Positions 29,301 to 46,521 of a DNA stretch of 64,000 nt are shown in pieces. A model generated the notes under the pieces. That model searched no databases, had not been told where the DNA came from, and saw nothing but the letters and a program-made list of their open reading frames with translations. The DNA is taken from assembly GCA_963965975.1 (NCBI GenBank), contig OZ014420.1, positions 418,501-482,500 of the forward strand, written 5' to 3'. Numbering within the stretch: position 1 is the first letter of the stretch; every line of letters begins with the position of its first letter. A program made the position numbers and the translations under genes. Source of the DNA: Xestospongia bergquistia. Taxonomy: Eukaryota; Porifera; Demospongiae; Haplosclerida; Petrosiidae.

Positions 29301-32300
29301 TAATGCCAATGGCATTAACATTGCAACATTGAATTGAAAGAAGTCAACCATTGATCAAGAACTCCAACAAGTGCTGTAAGTTCTTTACAATATTTTCTGT
29401 AGTGTCAACATTGGATTTAAAACTCAACCATTGATTAAGTAAGTACTCTAGTAAGTTCTGTAAGTTCTTTACAATAATGCCAATGGCATTAACATTGCAA
29501 CATTGAATTGAAAGAAGTCAACCATTGATCAAGAACTCCAACAAGTGCTGTAAGTTCTTTACAATATTTTCTGTAGTGTCAACATTGGATTTAAAACTCA
29601 ACCATTGATTAAGTAAGTACTCCAGTAAGTTCTGTAAGTTCTTTACAATAATGCCAATGGCATTAACATTGCAACATTGAATTGAAAGAAGTCAACCATT
29701 GATCAAGAACTCCAACAAGTGCTGTAAGTTCTTTACAATATTTTCTGTAGTGTCAACATTGGATTTAAAACTCAACCATTGATTAAGTAAGTACTCTAGT
29801 AAGTTCTGTAAGTTCTTTACAATAATGCCAATGGCATTAACATTGCAACATTGAATTGAAAGAAGTCAACCATTGATCAAGAACTCCAACAAGTGCTGTA
29901 AGTTCTTTACAATATTTTCTGTAGTGTCAACATTGGATTTAAAACTCAACCATTGATTAAGTAAGTACTCTAGTAAGTTCTGTAAGTTCTTTACAATAAT
30001 GCCAATGGCATTAACATTGCAACATTGAATTGAAAGAAGTCAACCATTGATCAAGAACTCCAACAAGTGCTGTAAGTTCTTTACAATATTTTCTGTAGTG
30101 TCAACATTGGATTTAAAACTCAACCATTGATTAAGTAAGTACTCCAGTAAGTTCTGTAAGTTCTTTACAATAATGCCAATGGCATTAACATTGCAACATT
30201 GAATTGAAAGAAGTCAACCATTGATCAAGAACTCCAACAAGTGCTGTAAGTTCTTTACAATATTTTCTGTAGTGTCAACATTGGATTTAAAACTCAACCA
30301 TTGATTAAGTAAGTACTCTAGTAAGTTCTGTAAGTTCTTTACAATAATGCCAATGGCATTAACATTGCAACATTGAATTGAAAGAAGTCAACCATTGATC
30401 AAGAACTCCAACAAGTGCTGTAAGTTCTTTACAATATTTTCTGTAGTGTCAACATTGGATTTAAAACTCAACCATTGATTAAGTAAGTACTCTAGTAAGT
30501 TCTGTAAGTTCTTTACAATAATGCCAATGGCATTAACATTGCAACATTGAATTGAAAGAAGTCAACCATTGATCAAGAACTCCAACAAGTGCTGTAAGTT
30601 CTTTACAATATTTTCTGTAGTGTCAACATTGGATTTAAAACTCAACCATTGATTAAGTAAGTACTCTAGTAAGTTCTGTAAGTTCTTTACAATAATGCCA
30701 ATGGCATTAACATTGCAACATTGAATTGAAAGAAGTCAACCATTGATCAAGAACTCCAACAAGTGCTGTAAGTTCTTTACAATATTTTCTGTAGTGTCAA
30801 CATTGGATTTAAAACTCAACCATTGATTAAGTAAGTACTCCAGTAAGTTCTGTAAGTTCTTTACAATAATGCCAATGGCATTAACATTGCAACATTGAAT
30901 TGAAAGAAGTCAACCATTGATCAAGAACTCCAACAAGTGCTGTAAGTTCTTTACAATATTTTCTGTAGTGTCAACATTGGATTTAAAACTCAACCATTGA
31001 TTAAGTAAGTACTCTAGTAAGTTCTGTAACTTCTTTACAATAATGCCAATGGCATTAACATTGCAACATTGAATTGAAAGAAGTCAACCATTGATCAAGA
31101 ACTCCAACAAGTGCTGTAAGTTCTTTACAATATTTTCTGTAGTGTCAACATTGGATTTAAAACTCAACCATTGATTAAGTAAGTACTCTAGTAAGTTCTG
31201 TAAGTTCTTTACAATAATGCCAATGGCATTAACATTGCAACATTGAATTGAAAGAAGTCAACCATTGATCAAGAACTCCAACAAGTGCTGTAAGTTCTTT
31301 ACAATATTTTCTGTAGTGTCAACATTGGATTTAAAACTCAACCATTGATTAAGTAAGTACTCTAGTAAGTTCTGTAAGTTCTTTACAATAATGCCAATGG
31401 CATTAACATTGCAACATTGAATTGAAAGAAGTCAACCATTGATCAAGAACTCCAACAAGTGCTGTAAGTTCTTTACAATATTTTCTGTAGTGTCAACATT
31501 GGATTTAAAACTCAACCATTGATTAAGTAAGTACTCTAGTAAGTTCTGTAAGTTCTTTACAATAATGCCAATGGCATTAACATTGCAACATTGAATTGAA
31601 GAAGTCAACCATTGATCAAGAACTCCAACAAGTGCTGTAAGTTCTTTACAATATTTTCTGTAGTGTCAACATTGGATTTAACTCAACCATTGATCCAAGT
31701 ACTCCAGTAAGTTCTAACAGTATCTCTTACAGCATCAAAACCAAGCACTCTTCCATGAAAAACAACATGGATTTTCAATCATGTCTGAACCTATAGTATG
31801 TCATCTAGTCCTTAGAAAGAACTTTGCTTGATAGAAATAACATAATTATTTTCTCTTCACTTCACATACAGGTGCCATCTATTGTCAATTTAAAATCATT
31901 AAAATTACTGTAAGTTTTATTTTGATCTCCAAGCTCAACTCTAACAATTTCCTCAAGGTATTTACACACTAACAAACTTCAAGATCTACCACCAGGTCAA
32001 ATAATAATTTTAACATTGACTACATAATATATTTTATATAAAGTTATAGAAATTTCACAGCTGCCATCATTAGAGTCTCTTATATTGACTGGTAATCAAC
32101 TAACTATGTTACCTTCTTCACTTGGTGACATGAAAAATTTAAAGGAATTAGTTGTTAGTAAAAATAAACTTATATCATTACCAGATGGTATGAAATATAA
32201 ATTAGTAATAAATATTTATTATCTTTTTTTCAGAATTATGGCAAGCTCCTCGTCTGGAGATCTTAGATGTTTCTTACAACCAAATAACTTCTTTTTCTTC

Positions 32301-33284
32301 CTCCATCTTTTATTGTGCCTCCACTTTAAAGACTTTTCATTGTCATTCCAATCATCTCTCTTCTCTTCCTAGTCAGTTGACACTGTTACATCACTTGGAG
32401 TCACTTCACCTGATGAACAATAATCTCATCAAGTTACCTGAAGGTTGGCAGTTTTTTGTTGTAAAAACATGACAAAACATCTCTTCCTAGATTTTTCTTC
32501 AATGCTAAGTTTAACAACACTTTCACTAGCTAATAATCCTCATCTTTTATCTATACCAATCTCACTGATCTCTCTACCCTCTCTGAAACAACTAGATTTA
32601 CATACGTGAGCTTCTCTAATGTTAGAAGTAAATATGTATACAGGTGACATAAGTACATAGTTATATTGGGTATAGGGTATACAGGTGACATAGGTACATA
32701 GTTATATTGGGTATAGGGTATACAGGTGACATAGGTACATAGTTATATTGGGTATAAGGTATCCAGGTAACATAGGTAATCAGGTACTTGGCATATGATG
32801 TTAGTATGTACAAATATGTGCCTCAGTTGCAGATTGATAGATAGCAGTACTAATGATGATACCCAACCATTTTCGCCAATTTCCTTTTGCCAATCTGTTC
32901 ATTCACTTCTTGAAATGTGTCTAAGAAATCTTTATTTTTTTTTAACAAGTAAGAGACTTAAACAAACCAAATATTAATAATTATGCTATGTTAGCTTCAC
33001 TAGGGGACAATCCTTTAATTTGGTTACAAGATAAACTGTGTATTTCTCTTCAGCTTCCTGAGACCCTTGGTGATCATCTACTTCCCCAGGGGAAGTGTTT
33101 TAGAAAGGAATGTAATCGCTATTACTTCATAGAATGTTGTAAGTACACAGTTAGAGCTCAGTACATTGTCCAGACTCTACATCAGTACTTTGATACTTCA
33201 AGTGATATATTTTTGACCAACTTAAATAAACGATTCATCATTTCTTTCTGTAGTTTAAAATGTGCTTTGAATACAATGATATAA
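26373..33284 (+). CDS. Leucine-rich repeat protein, LRRC28/LRRC58-like
   Basis: Secure exons begin at 31872: VPSIVNLKSLKLL, YLHTNKLQDLPPE (31958-31995), ISQLPSLESLILTGNQL and LKELVVSKNKLISLPD (32050-32187), ELWQAPRLEILDVSYNQI to NNNLIKLPE (about 32235-32444), DFSSMLSLTTLSLANNPHLL (about 32490-32608), then about 32852-32947 and 32988-33284. These give about seven LRRs (LxxLxLxxNxLxxLP), then HSLLEMCLRNLYFFL and a C-terminal Cys-rich module (CFRKECNRYYFIECC, then FCSLKC). This resembles the C-terminus of LRRC28 and LRRC58, proteins of little-known function. The proposed first exon 26373-26399 (MLPKIEISK, donor GTAAGT) joins in phase 0 to 31872; if right, intron 1 is 5472 bp and holds the satellite. 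The first exon is less certain than the rest. Confidence 0.7.
27272..27346. repeat. Three hairpin-forming CCCAGCTTTTACTGGG copies
   Basis: The 16-mer occurs at 27272, 27302 and 27331, about 30 bp apart. Each is an inverted repeat (CCCAG / CTGGG around a 6-base loop). Related GACTGGGCCACC and GACTGGGTCATC copies lie just upstream at 27116-27155. Confidence 0.85.
27816..28340. repeat. Dispersed AAAGACAG(C/T)TT motif array with an 86-bp spaced duplication
   Basis: About 11 copies of AAGACAGCTT/AAGACAGTTT at irregular spacing of 20-60 bp over 500 bp. A 38-40 bp block starting TTAGTTTATCAATCAATTG occurs at 27816 and again at 27902. Confidence 0.75.
28578..31716. repeat. 174-bp satellite array, about 18 copies
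   Basis: The core AATGCCAATGGCATTAAC recurs at 28605, 28781, 28955, 29128, 29302, 29476 and then every 174 bp to 31564 (intervals 173-176). Copies are almost identical. The main variable site is ACTCCAG versus ACTCTAG, which alternates irregularly. Each 174-bp unit is itself a diverged dimer: a 90-bp and an 84-bp half both start CTGTAAGTTCTTTACAATA and share AACATTG and TCAACCATTGAT. The first copy and the last are slightly diverged, as expected at array edges. No coding potential. Confidence 0.97.
32641..32770. repeat. 41-bp tandem repeat, about 3 copies, in an LRR-gene intron
   Basis: CAGGTGACATAGGTACATAG recurs at 32641, 32682 and 32723, with a diverged start of a fourth at 32764. The intron is otherwise unremarkable. 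Confidence 0.9.
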
Positions 33285-33326
33285 TAACAATCATATAATA
33301 TACAAATAAATGGAGGTCATGTGATA

Positions 33327-34232
33327 TTATTTGGACCACAACCAGTCCGATAGTCTACCAAAGTACATGTTACCTTCCCCTCTATTGATGGGACTTCTCC
33401 TATCATTAGGACCCGTTATTGTGACTGTCACCTAGAGACAAAAAAGGAAGAGATGTACTTCAATATTTATTTACTTCCTCATTGCCATCAGAATCTCTAA
33501 CTGTCTCTCTCCTTTCAATACTCTGTGTAGGCAAAGAAACATTAAACGTTCCTCTTTGTTCAGTCTTACCCCATCTGGTCTTCTGATGGTGACTGTTTCA
33601 ACACTTGATGAACGATTTTTCTTCATTTCTGGTTCAGCCTCTTGTTTGTCCTCTAAAAAGCCATCTAAGAGACTAGGGTCTTGTTCAACTTGTTCGTCAA
33701 GATCTGTTTTAATAGAAACATAAAAACAACAGCAAGAAATGACCGACACCCACTTTCATCTCCTGGTGGTCTTGGTAATGTTTTCTGAATTCTAGAAACC
33801 TAACAAAGGTATAATGTTTGTGCATACTAGGAATTTTACATACAGGGGTTCTTGGGGTATTATGATGAGGTGATAAAATGGAATCTCGTAATGAATGAGG
33901 ATCGACTTTTTTCGATTTTGGATCCTCAGTGTTATTGCCTTCAGAGTGATCTAGTCAAACAGATTGATACAACTGGATTAATGAGCTAGTACAATACCTT
34001 CACTGCCAATTGGAGGAGTGAATATTGGTAAACGAGAAAAGTCTTCCAGGCTCTCTTCAAATTGTTTAAAGTTCTTACATATCTCTCTATTATAGACGAG
34101 GAAATAACCCTCTTTTTCTTCCTTTTTTGAATCTTACTTATCAAAGGGGTCAGCACTGGGATCTGCTTCTATTTCAGAACAATCTCTTCCAAATACAGAA
34201 GAGAAAAAGCCTTTAAAAGGTCCAAAACTCAT
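33327..34232 (-). CDS. HAX1: HAX1-like protein
   Basis: About six exons on the minus strand. The start MSFGPFKGFFSSVFGRD resembles the MSLFDLFRGFFG start of HAX1. An acidic segment follows, then FEESLEDFSRLPIFTPPIGS, then VDPHSLRDSILSPHHNTPRT (about 33840-33905), which fits the conserved LRDSMLKYPDSHQPRI block of HAX1. Next are SVETVTIRRPDG (about 33568-33610; donor GTAAGA) and a last exon VTVTITGPNDRRSPINRG ending GRLSDWLWSK at 33327. In vertebrates HAX1 is a mostly disordered, anti-apoptotic mitochondrial intermembrane-space protein that works with the CLPB disaggregase. Identity rests on short blocks, so it is moderately sure. Confidence 0.65.
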
Positions 34233-34302
34233 TGTTAAAGTGACGTAATAATATTCATTGAGCTCGTGTACTTAAAATTAATTGATTAAGGAACTTGAAC
34301 AA
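34233..34302. promoter_or_regulatory. 70-bp divergent promoter, HAX1 / AFG2A
   Basis: Only 70 bp separate the two divergent ATGs. The interval has GTGACGTAATAATATTC, with a CRE-like TGACGTAA, and no TATA box. Confidence 0.6.
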
Positions 34303-37300
34303 ATGCCACCTAAAAAGGCTAAGAAGTCTGCTCGCGTTTGGGTCTCTGTTGACGGAGATCTTAACATGAAACTGTTGCTACCATCATGGAAAGTAGATCA
34401 GTATCCAATAGATCGAACTGAGCTATCTCGAGCCAGTCCAGGTGGATACATACTAGACGATGTCCTGCATGTTGTATCGAGTACTGCCCACGTGGTTACA
34501 GGTAAGTCATGAATAAATAATAACTACTCTATTTATTATTAACTTATTATTATTATTACAGCTCTTCCAAATGAGACAGCTGCTATTTATCTTCATCCGG
34601 ACACAATGAAACAATGTAGTATTAAAATTGCACAGCCCGTTCTCATAGCAACCACTGGGTCTACTCAAGACAGAGTAATAAATAATTATTTTACATTTTT
34701 TTCTGATCAACATTACACAAACATAATATAAATATTAAAAATAAGGATGCCCCTTCTTTGTATTTAGATAATTACACTTGCCAGACCATGGCCATTAAAG
34801 TCATTGGAACTAGATCGTTAGTTACTCTTTGCTCCTGTTAATTAATTCTTAATTTGTTTTAGGGGCAATCTGTAGTAAAACTACTACACTGAGTATTGGA
34901 TCCATTGAAGAAGGCTCTATAATTTCTGTTGAAAATCTTCCTAGATCATTTCGTTTCTCAACTATAACTGATCTAGTGTTAACAATGAGGTACATAATAT
35001 ATACAGCATATATCAAGTGGATGGAGTATACTTTGGTAGGACTGTAGTATAGATACTATCAAAATATTAAGTTCATAGTTTTAAATTTATCATAATATGA
35101 CCTTATACACAACAACAGATCAAAGGAAATCTTTCCATTGAATGAAACATTTAAGAATTACCTCCTTGTTAAACATGGTTAGTGAAATGATGCTGTTATA
35201 AATGATACCATTTCTCTTTGCTTTCATTAGAAGGATTAGTACTATGTCAGGGTAGCCACCTCTGTGTCACATACCACGGCTTGGAACTAGACTTTATTGT
35301 GGACTCGATGACGTTAACTAATACTGCTGACACCAGCAGTTTTGATACTAATTTATCACTGGACTTGAGTGGCCTCTCTATCTCCAGCGTTACTCCAATG
35401 AAACCAAGAAAGAGTGCATTTGTACCAGTCAAGAATGCATTTTTTAGTCCTCAGCCCTGTACATCCACACCAGAAACAAAAAGTTATAACGACAGTTCAA
35501 TTAAAGAGGATTACCCTTTGAAAGATATTTTATCAATTCTTCAAACAATGTTAATCGGTAAAGTTACCATGGCAACCAAGATCCATATCAAAACAAATAT
35601 TTTATCGTTTCCATTGTCTCAATCTCTTCCTTCATTATCAAATGTGGGTGGCCTAGAGAAACCAATCCAATTACTCAGAGAACTTCTAGTATATCCTTTG
35701 TCTAATCCTTCTCTTATCTCAAGTTCTCAAATCAATTTTCCTCATGGCTTCTTTCTTCATGGTCCTTCTGGAACAGGGAAGACGTTATTAGCGCAGGCTC
35801 TACTTCATGAAGCTGGTGTTTGGGGTAAGAGTGTCAATGTTGCTGATATATTAATGGATGGAGGAGGATGTAAACTAAAGCAGCTGTTCATTGAAGCAAA
35901 GGAAAATGCCCCTAGTCTAGTGATCATTAATGATATTGATATGATATGTCCAGTTCGAGATATCAGTCCTACTGAAGTTGAGAGGCGGATACTTGTTGTC
36001 TTAATGAAACATTTGGACTCTATTTCACAGGGACCATCCCTTCCTCACATGGCTGTCATAGCAACCACTAACAAATTAAGTATTGTTGATAGTAATCTGC
36101 GAAAGGCTGGACGATTTGATCGTGAAATAGAAATACCAGCACCAAATGGATCAGAAAGAAAAGCTATCTTGTCTCTTCTACTACAAAATATTTGTCATAG
36201 TCTTAATGAAAGTGAAGTTGATAAATTAGCTCAGACAGCTTATGGTCATGTTGGCGCTGACTTGAAAGTGAGTTCATTGTTTTGTAAATTGCCTTGCTAA
36301 ATTGATAATAAAATTTAGGACATCATTTAATGTTTGTAAATATCTGGAACCTTTATATGCTTGTTAGTACAGCTGGGTATAACTATAACTATATGTCTAT
36401 ACATTATTGTATAACTAGTATATCTTTTAATAGTTGTTATTTTATTTTTAGTTAATTTTTGTATATCTATTAACACTCTCTATATTTAATGCTTAAGATG
36501 GTATGTCAAGAGGCTCAATACATAGCATTGAGAAGAAGCTACAAAGTGGAGGGTCATACAATAACCAACACTGTCTGTGTTGATTATAATGATATGAAAA
36601 GAGCTCTAAGTAGTGTTTGTCCAAGTGCAATGAAAGAAATGACCGTTGAAGTACCTAAAGTAAGTGAGGATACTTACTAACTACTTAATTACAGACCACA
36701 AAATATATAACAATTTCTATAACACATTCTCCAAAGGAACTGAAAACCACATTCCTTTAAACTTCTTTGATTTAAAACAGTCCCTCAACCTCTTTGACAT
36801 CATAAGCCCCTCCATGTGGCTAGCTATCTCCTTCCCTTGAAGAAGCCACACATTTATGACATTGTTTACATGTAAAGGTAGCAAGCACTAACTAGGTTTC
36901 ATCAGACACACCAAAGCTTGTTAAACCACACAATATACCCTAATATGCACAATATTGTCTTTAGGTACTATGGAATGACATAGGAGGTGAGAGCGAGATT
37001 AAACAGAAGCTTAAAGAAGCTGTCGAGTGGCCACTCACTCATCCTGAGGTGTGGCAATATAACTATGTATTATAAAAAGATTTATATCATCTGATTAGGT
37101 GTTTACACGAATGGGTATTCAACCACCTCGTGGAGTACTTCTTTATGGACCACCAGGATGTAGTAAAACAATGATTGCTCGTGCCCTAGCTACAGAAAGT
37201 GGTCTAAACTTCATTTCTGTTAAAGTCTGAGTACACTCTAATTATTGAATTAATTAATGATTAATAATAGGGTCCTGAATTGTTCAGTAAATGGGTCGGC

Positions 37301-38128
37301 GACTCTGAAAGAGCTGTACGTCAGGTAGGACTTTGCCGAATAATCTCGTATTTCTATAATTTCTAAGGTGTTTAGTCGAGCACGTGGGGCAGCCCCTTCA
37401 ATCATATTTTTTGATGAGATTGATGCCTTAGCAACTCATCGTCAAGGGTGAGGTATAATAAGAAAGTAAAACAGTTTTAAATTTTTTCAAGTTATTTGTT
37501 TTATGTAAAGAATCTTGTTCATTTGTTTTATACAGTGAGGGATCAAAGGTTGGTGATCGTGTATTGGCACAACTCTTGACGGAAATGGATGGTGTAGAAA
37601 CATTAGAAGATGTCCTCATAGTTGCTGCTACAAACAGACCAGATTTGATTGACAAGGTATGAAATATGTACTAATTTGTTTGTGTGTCGTTTATGGTAGT
37701 TAGGCATTAATAAGACCTGGTCGTATTGACCGTCATATTTATGTTCCATTACCTAATGACATTACTAGATCAGAAATATTAAAAGTAAGAAAGAAATTCC
37801 CTTTAACTATTATTTGATTGGAACCTTAGCTTCAGTTTCTAAAGACACCAGTTGGCGAGGATGTTGATATTAGCTCCCTTGTCCAATTGACTCACAATTT
37901 CTCAGGAGCTGAGGTACGCTATCTAAAAATTATTAATACTCTCTCTAATTTTTTTTAAAGATGGTCGCTCTAGTTCAAGAAGCTGCTTTATGTTCATTAC
38001 ATGAAGATATAAATTCAAAGACTGTTTGTAAACGACACTTTGAAGATGCTCTAAAAATTGTTAAGCCTCAAACTGATTTGAGCATGATTACATTCTATGA
38101 GAATTACAGTCAAAGTTTGATGGTGTAA
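34303..38128 (+). CDS. AFG2A: AFG2A/SPATA5-type tandem AAA+ ATPase
   Basis: About 14 exons. N-domain from [20 protein letters not shown], then a Ser/Thr-rich linker ([12 protein letters not shown]). D1 AAA domain on the 35218-36267 exon: [20 protein letters not shown], Walker [17 protein letters not shown], Walker B position [10 protein letters not shown], and [15 protein letters not shown]2: [20 protein letters not shown], Walker [21 protein letters not shown] (the GCSKT form is typical of AFG2A), [20 protein letters not shown], Walker [12 protein letters not shown], and [14 protein letters not shown]. Family role: releases shuttling factors from pre-60S ribosomes in the cytoplasm. The D1 Walker B has ND where DE is usual. 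The stop is at 38126. Intron 1 begins right after HVVT at 34501. Confidence 0.93.
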
Positions 38129-38346
38129 TTTGTTACAATAAGTAATGAATAATTAATAAATTATTAATAATGAACAATATTTATTGCGTTAATATTTATG
38201 TGGGCAACTGTGGATGTCAGGCTGTCCGCCCACGTAATATTGGTAGATATAATAGCGTCACTTGTGAGTCGATGCAGCACTTTTTGACGGTATTAGTTGC
38301 AATACAGTAAGACAATAGCATACTGTAGTAGCACGTACTAGTCGAA
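38129..38346. promoter_or_regulatory. Short gap between AFG2A and the kinase gene
   Basis: 218 bp hold the AFG2A 3' end and the kinase promoter. Nothing specific was recognised except AT-rich sequence followed by a more GC-rich 100 bp before the ATG. Confidence 0.4.
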
Positions 38347-44590
<6,244 letters not shown>

Positions 44591-45143
44591 ATTTAAAATA
44601 AACAGTGTATTTTTTGTTTGTATTAATATGGCAATGTACAGCATTTTATGTTCATCATTCTCAAATTAAACCACTATTTCAACAGTATTGTTCTATAAAT
44701 AGATGTTCTATTTTTAGGACTTAGTGGTTCCTGTATAATACCAAATATGCAAGACAGATCACATGAGCTATCACATGAGCTGACAAGTTGGAATTTATAT
44801 TATTGTGATCAAAAATAACATTTGTTTTATTAAAGGAAAGGAGGGCAGAGGGAAAGTATAATAACATAATATAGTACAACATGAGGTGAATTATGATTAA
44901 AGCCTATACTAAGATCATGTGACAATCACATGACAGAAATTTACAAAAAGCAAATTACAATTTCTAAAATCATAATATCGTAACAAGATGAAAATGACAC
45001 CAAAAATTACAAGCAAAAATAAATTTAGAAAACAACAAGGATGACACATTCGCATGTCTGGCATGGAATACAGACACAAGTAATGACACTTTATTTTACA
45101 ATTACAAGTGGTCACTGGTCCTCGTTGTAAGGCTAGGAGACAC
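44591..45143. other. Convergent intergenic region between the kinase gene and MBD2/3
   Basis: About 550 bp of AT-rich sequence between two stop codons. AAATAAA just after the kinase stop (about 44597) could serve as its poly(A) signal. The minus-strand frame at 44915-45115 has no homology that I recognise. Confidence 0.6.
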
Positions 45144-46238
45144 TTACAAACTTGCCTGGGCAGCCATTAGTTGCTGTCTTAATAACTGAACCCTTTGTTC
45201 TTGTAATCTAACATCAGTATCTGTGACAGTTATAGGCAAATGTGAGGAATGAAGTAAGGGAGAAGATGAGGAGGAAGAAGGAGTTGAAGTGGACGCTAAA
45301 GATTTCATTTGTTGCTGCTGTTGTTGGTGGTGGTGAACTTGAAGAAGTCTGGTTCCCGTGAGAGCTGAGGATGGGGTTGGGGATGGTGAGGAATGGACAT
45401 ATTTATTTTGACCTGGTTGGGGAGAAGGATTACGCTTCTGCTGGGAGAGAGCAGTACCTGTTAGTGGTTGTTGAGTGCCTAAAAGGCTTGGAAGAACTGG
45501 TTGTTGAGGCTGAAGTGTTGTAGATAATAACAAAGGAGAATGGGAGGTGTGGTCTGGTCGAGACGTAGGAAAAGCAGCTGTTTGTGGTAGAGACACCTGT
45601 GCATCCATTCTTGTCACTTCTTTACCAGATATATGATCATGAGGACACACCCCTTTTAGTCTCCGTTCCCATAGCGACTGTACGACCACATTGAGTGCAT
45701 GGAGTTTTTGATCTGCGATACCCTGTTGACCAAGAATGCTATCGCGTAGTCCAGTGTCCCCAGCAGGGGGAGAGAGAAGCATAACAGGTAGCTTAATAAC
45801 ACCACATGTACGACGTACTGGCCCCGCCGGTCTTAAAGGATTGGCACTTAATGGACGTATTGGTTGAGGCATGACTTGTCGTGGATCTAGTTTTTTTCCT
45901 GCACCTTGAGGGTTACGATCCCGTGCTCTACGTCTTGTCCCATCACCAAGACTCCCAGCTCGGCTAAAATCAAAACAAGTCAGGTCTGCATTCTCACCTA
46001 AGAACCTGGCAATTTGTGGTTTTGAACGGAATTTCTTCCCACAAGGACTGTGTCAAAGAGAGATGATTTTAAAATACTAGGTGTAAAGATAGATACTCAC
46101 TCACCTATAGTAATAAACATCGGTCTTGCCAGCAGACATACCATTTTTTCTCACTACTATCTCTCTCCTCCACCCAGTTGGAAGACCTTTAGGCTTCTGT
46201 TCCAAAGTCTGAGTCACTTCTCCGTTCATGGCAGACAT
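45144..46238 (-). CDS. MBD2: Methyl-CpG-binding domain protein MBD2/3
   Basis: Exons at about 46106-46238 and 45144-46047. N-terminal MBD: [40 protein letters not shown] and RFLGENADLTCFDF, matching human MBD2 ([30 protein letters not shown] region). Then the MBD2/3 middle region (PVRRTCGVIKLPV, VQSLWERRLKGV, which corresponds to RQLFWEKRLQGL) and a C-terminal coiled coil ITVTDTDVRLQEQRVQLLRQ that in vertebrates pairs with GATAD2A in NuRD. Between these lies a low-complexity Gln/Ser/Pro/His insert (poly-Q at about 45300) longer than in vertebrates. The protein ends soon after the coiled coil, without the acidic vertebrate MBD3 tail. Role: binds methylated CpG and recruits NuRD. MBD2 and MBD3 split in vertebrates, so the symbol is family level. 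Confidence 0.92.
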
Positions 46239-46521
46239 TCTAAATCAATCAGAACATATCACTCCAGTATTAAATGCTATTAGTGACAAAACTTACCTCT
46301 CTCCTTAAGAAATAAAAGGAAATTTATCTCTTTCTGATAATGAAGTGATAAAGCCGCGCTAAATCTGGACCGATTTGATGAATAAAAGTAGTTAGGGGAG
46401 ACGACAGGAACAACGGGAGCGGACACGGGTAGACACCATGGACATTCAAAACCTAATATAACAAAAGTAAGAAATTATTTCAGTTCGTATAATTAGAAGA
46501 ACACTAAACCTAGCCAGGATC
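46239..46521. promoter_or_regulatory. Divergent promoter region, MBD2/3 and the 46522 gene
   Basis: 283 bp between divergent ATGs, with GAGCGGACACGGGTAGACACC as the most GC-rich part. No TATA box or recognised motif. Confidence 0.45.

Noticed and set aside
28578..31716. Regular repeats resembling a CRISPR array
   Set aside because: The period is 174 bp with no unique spacers, and the setting is a eukaryotic intron-rich genome; it is a satellite.
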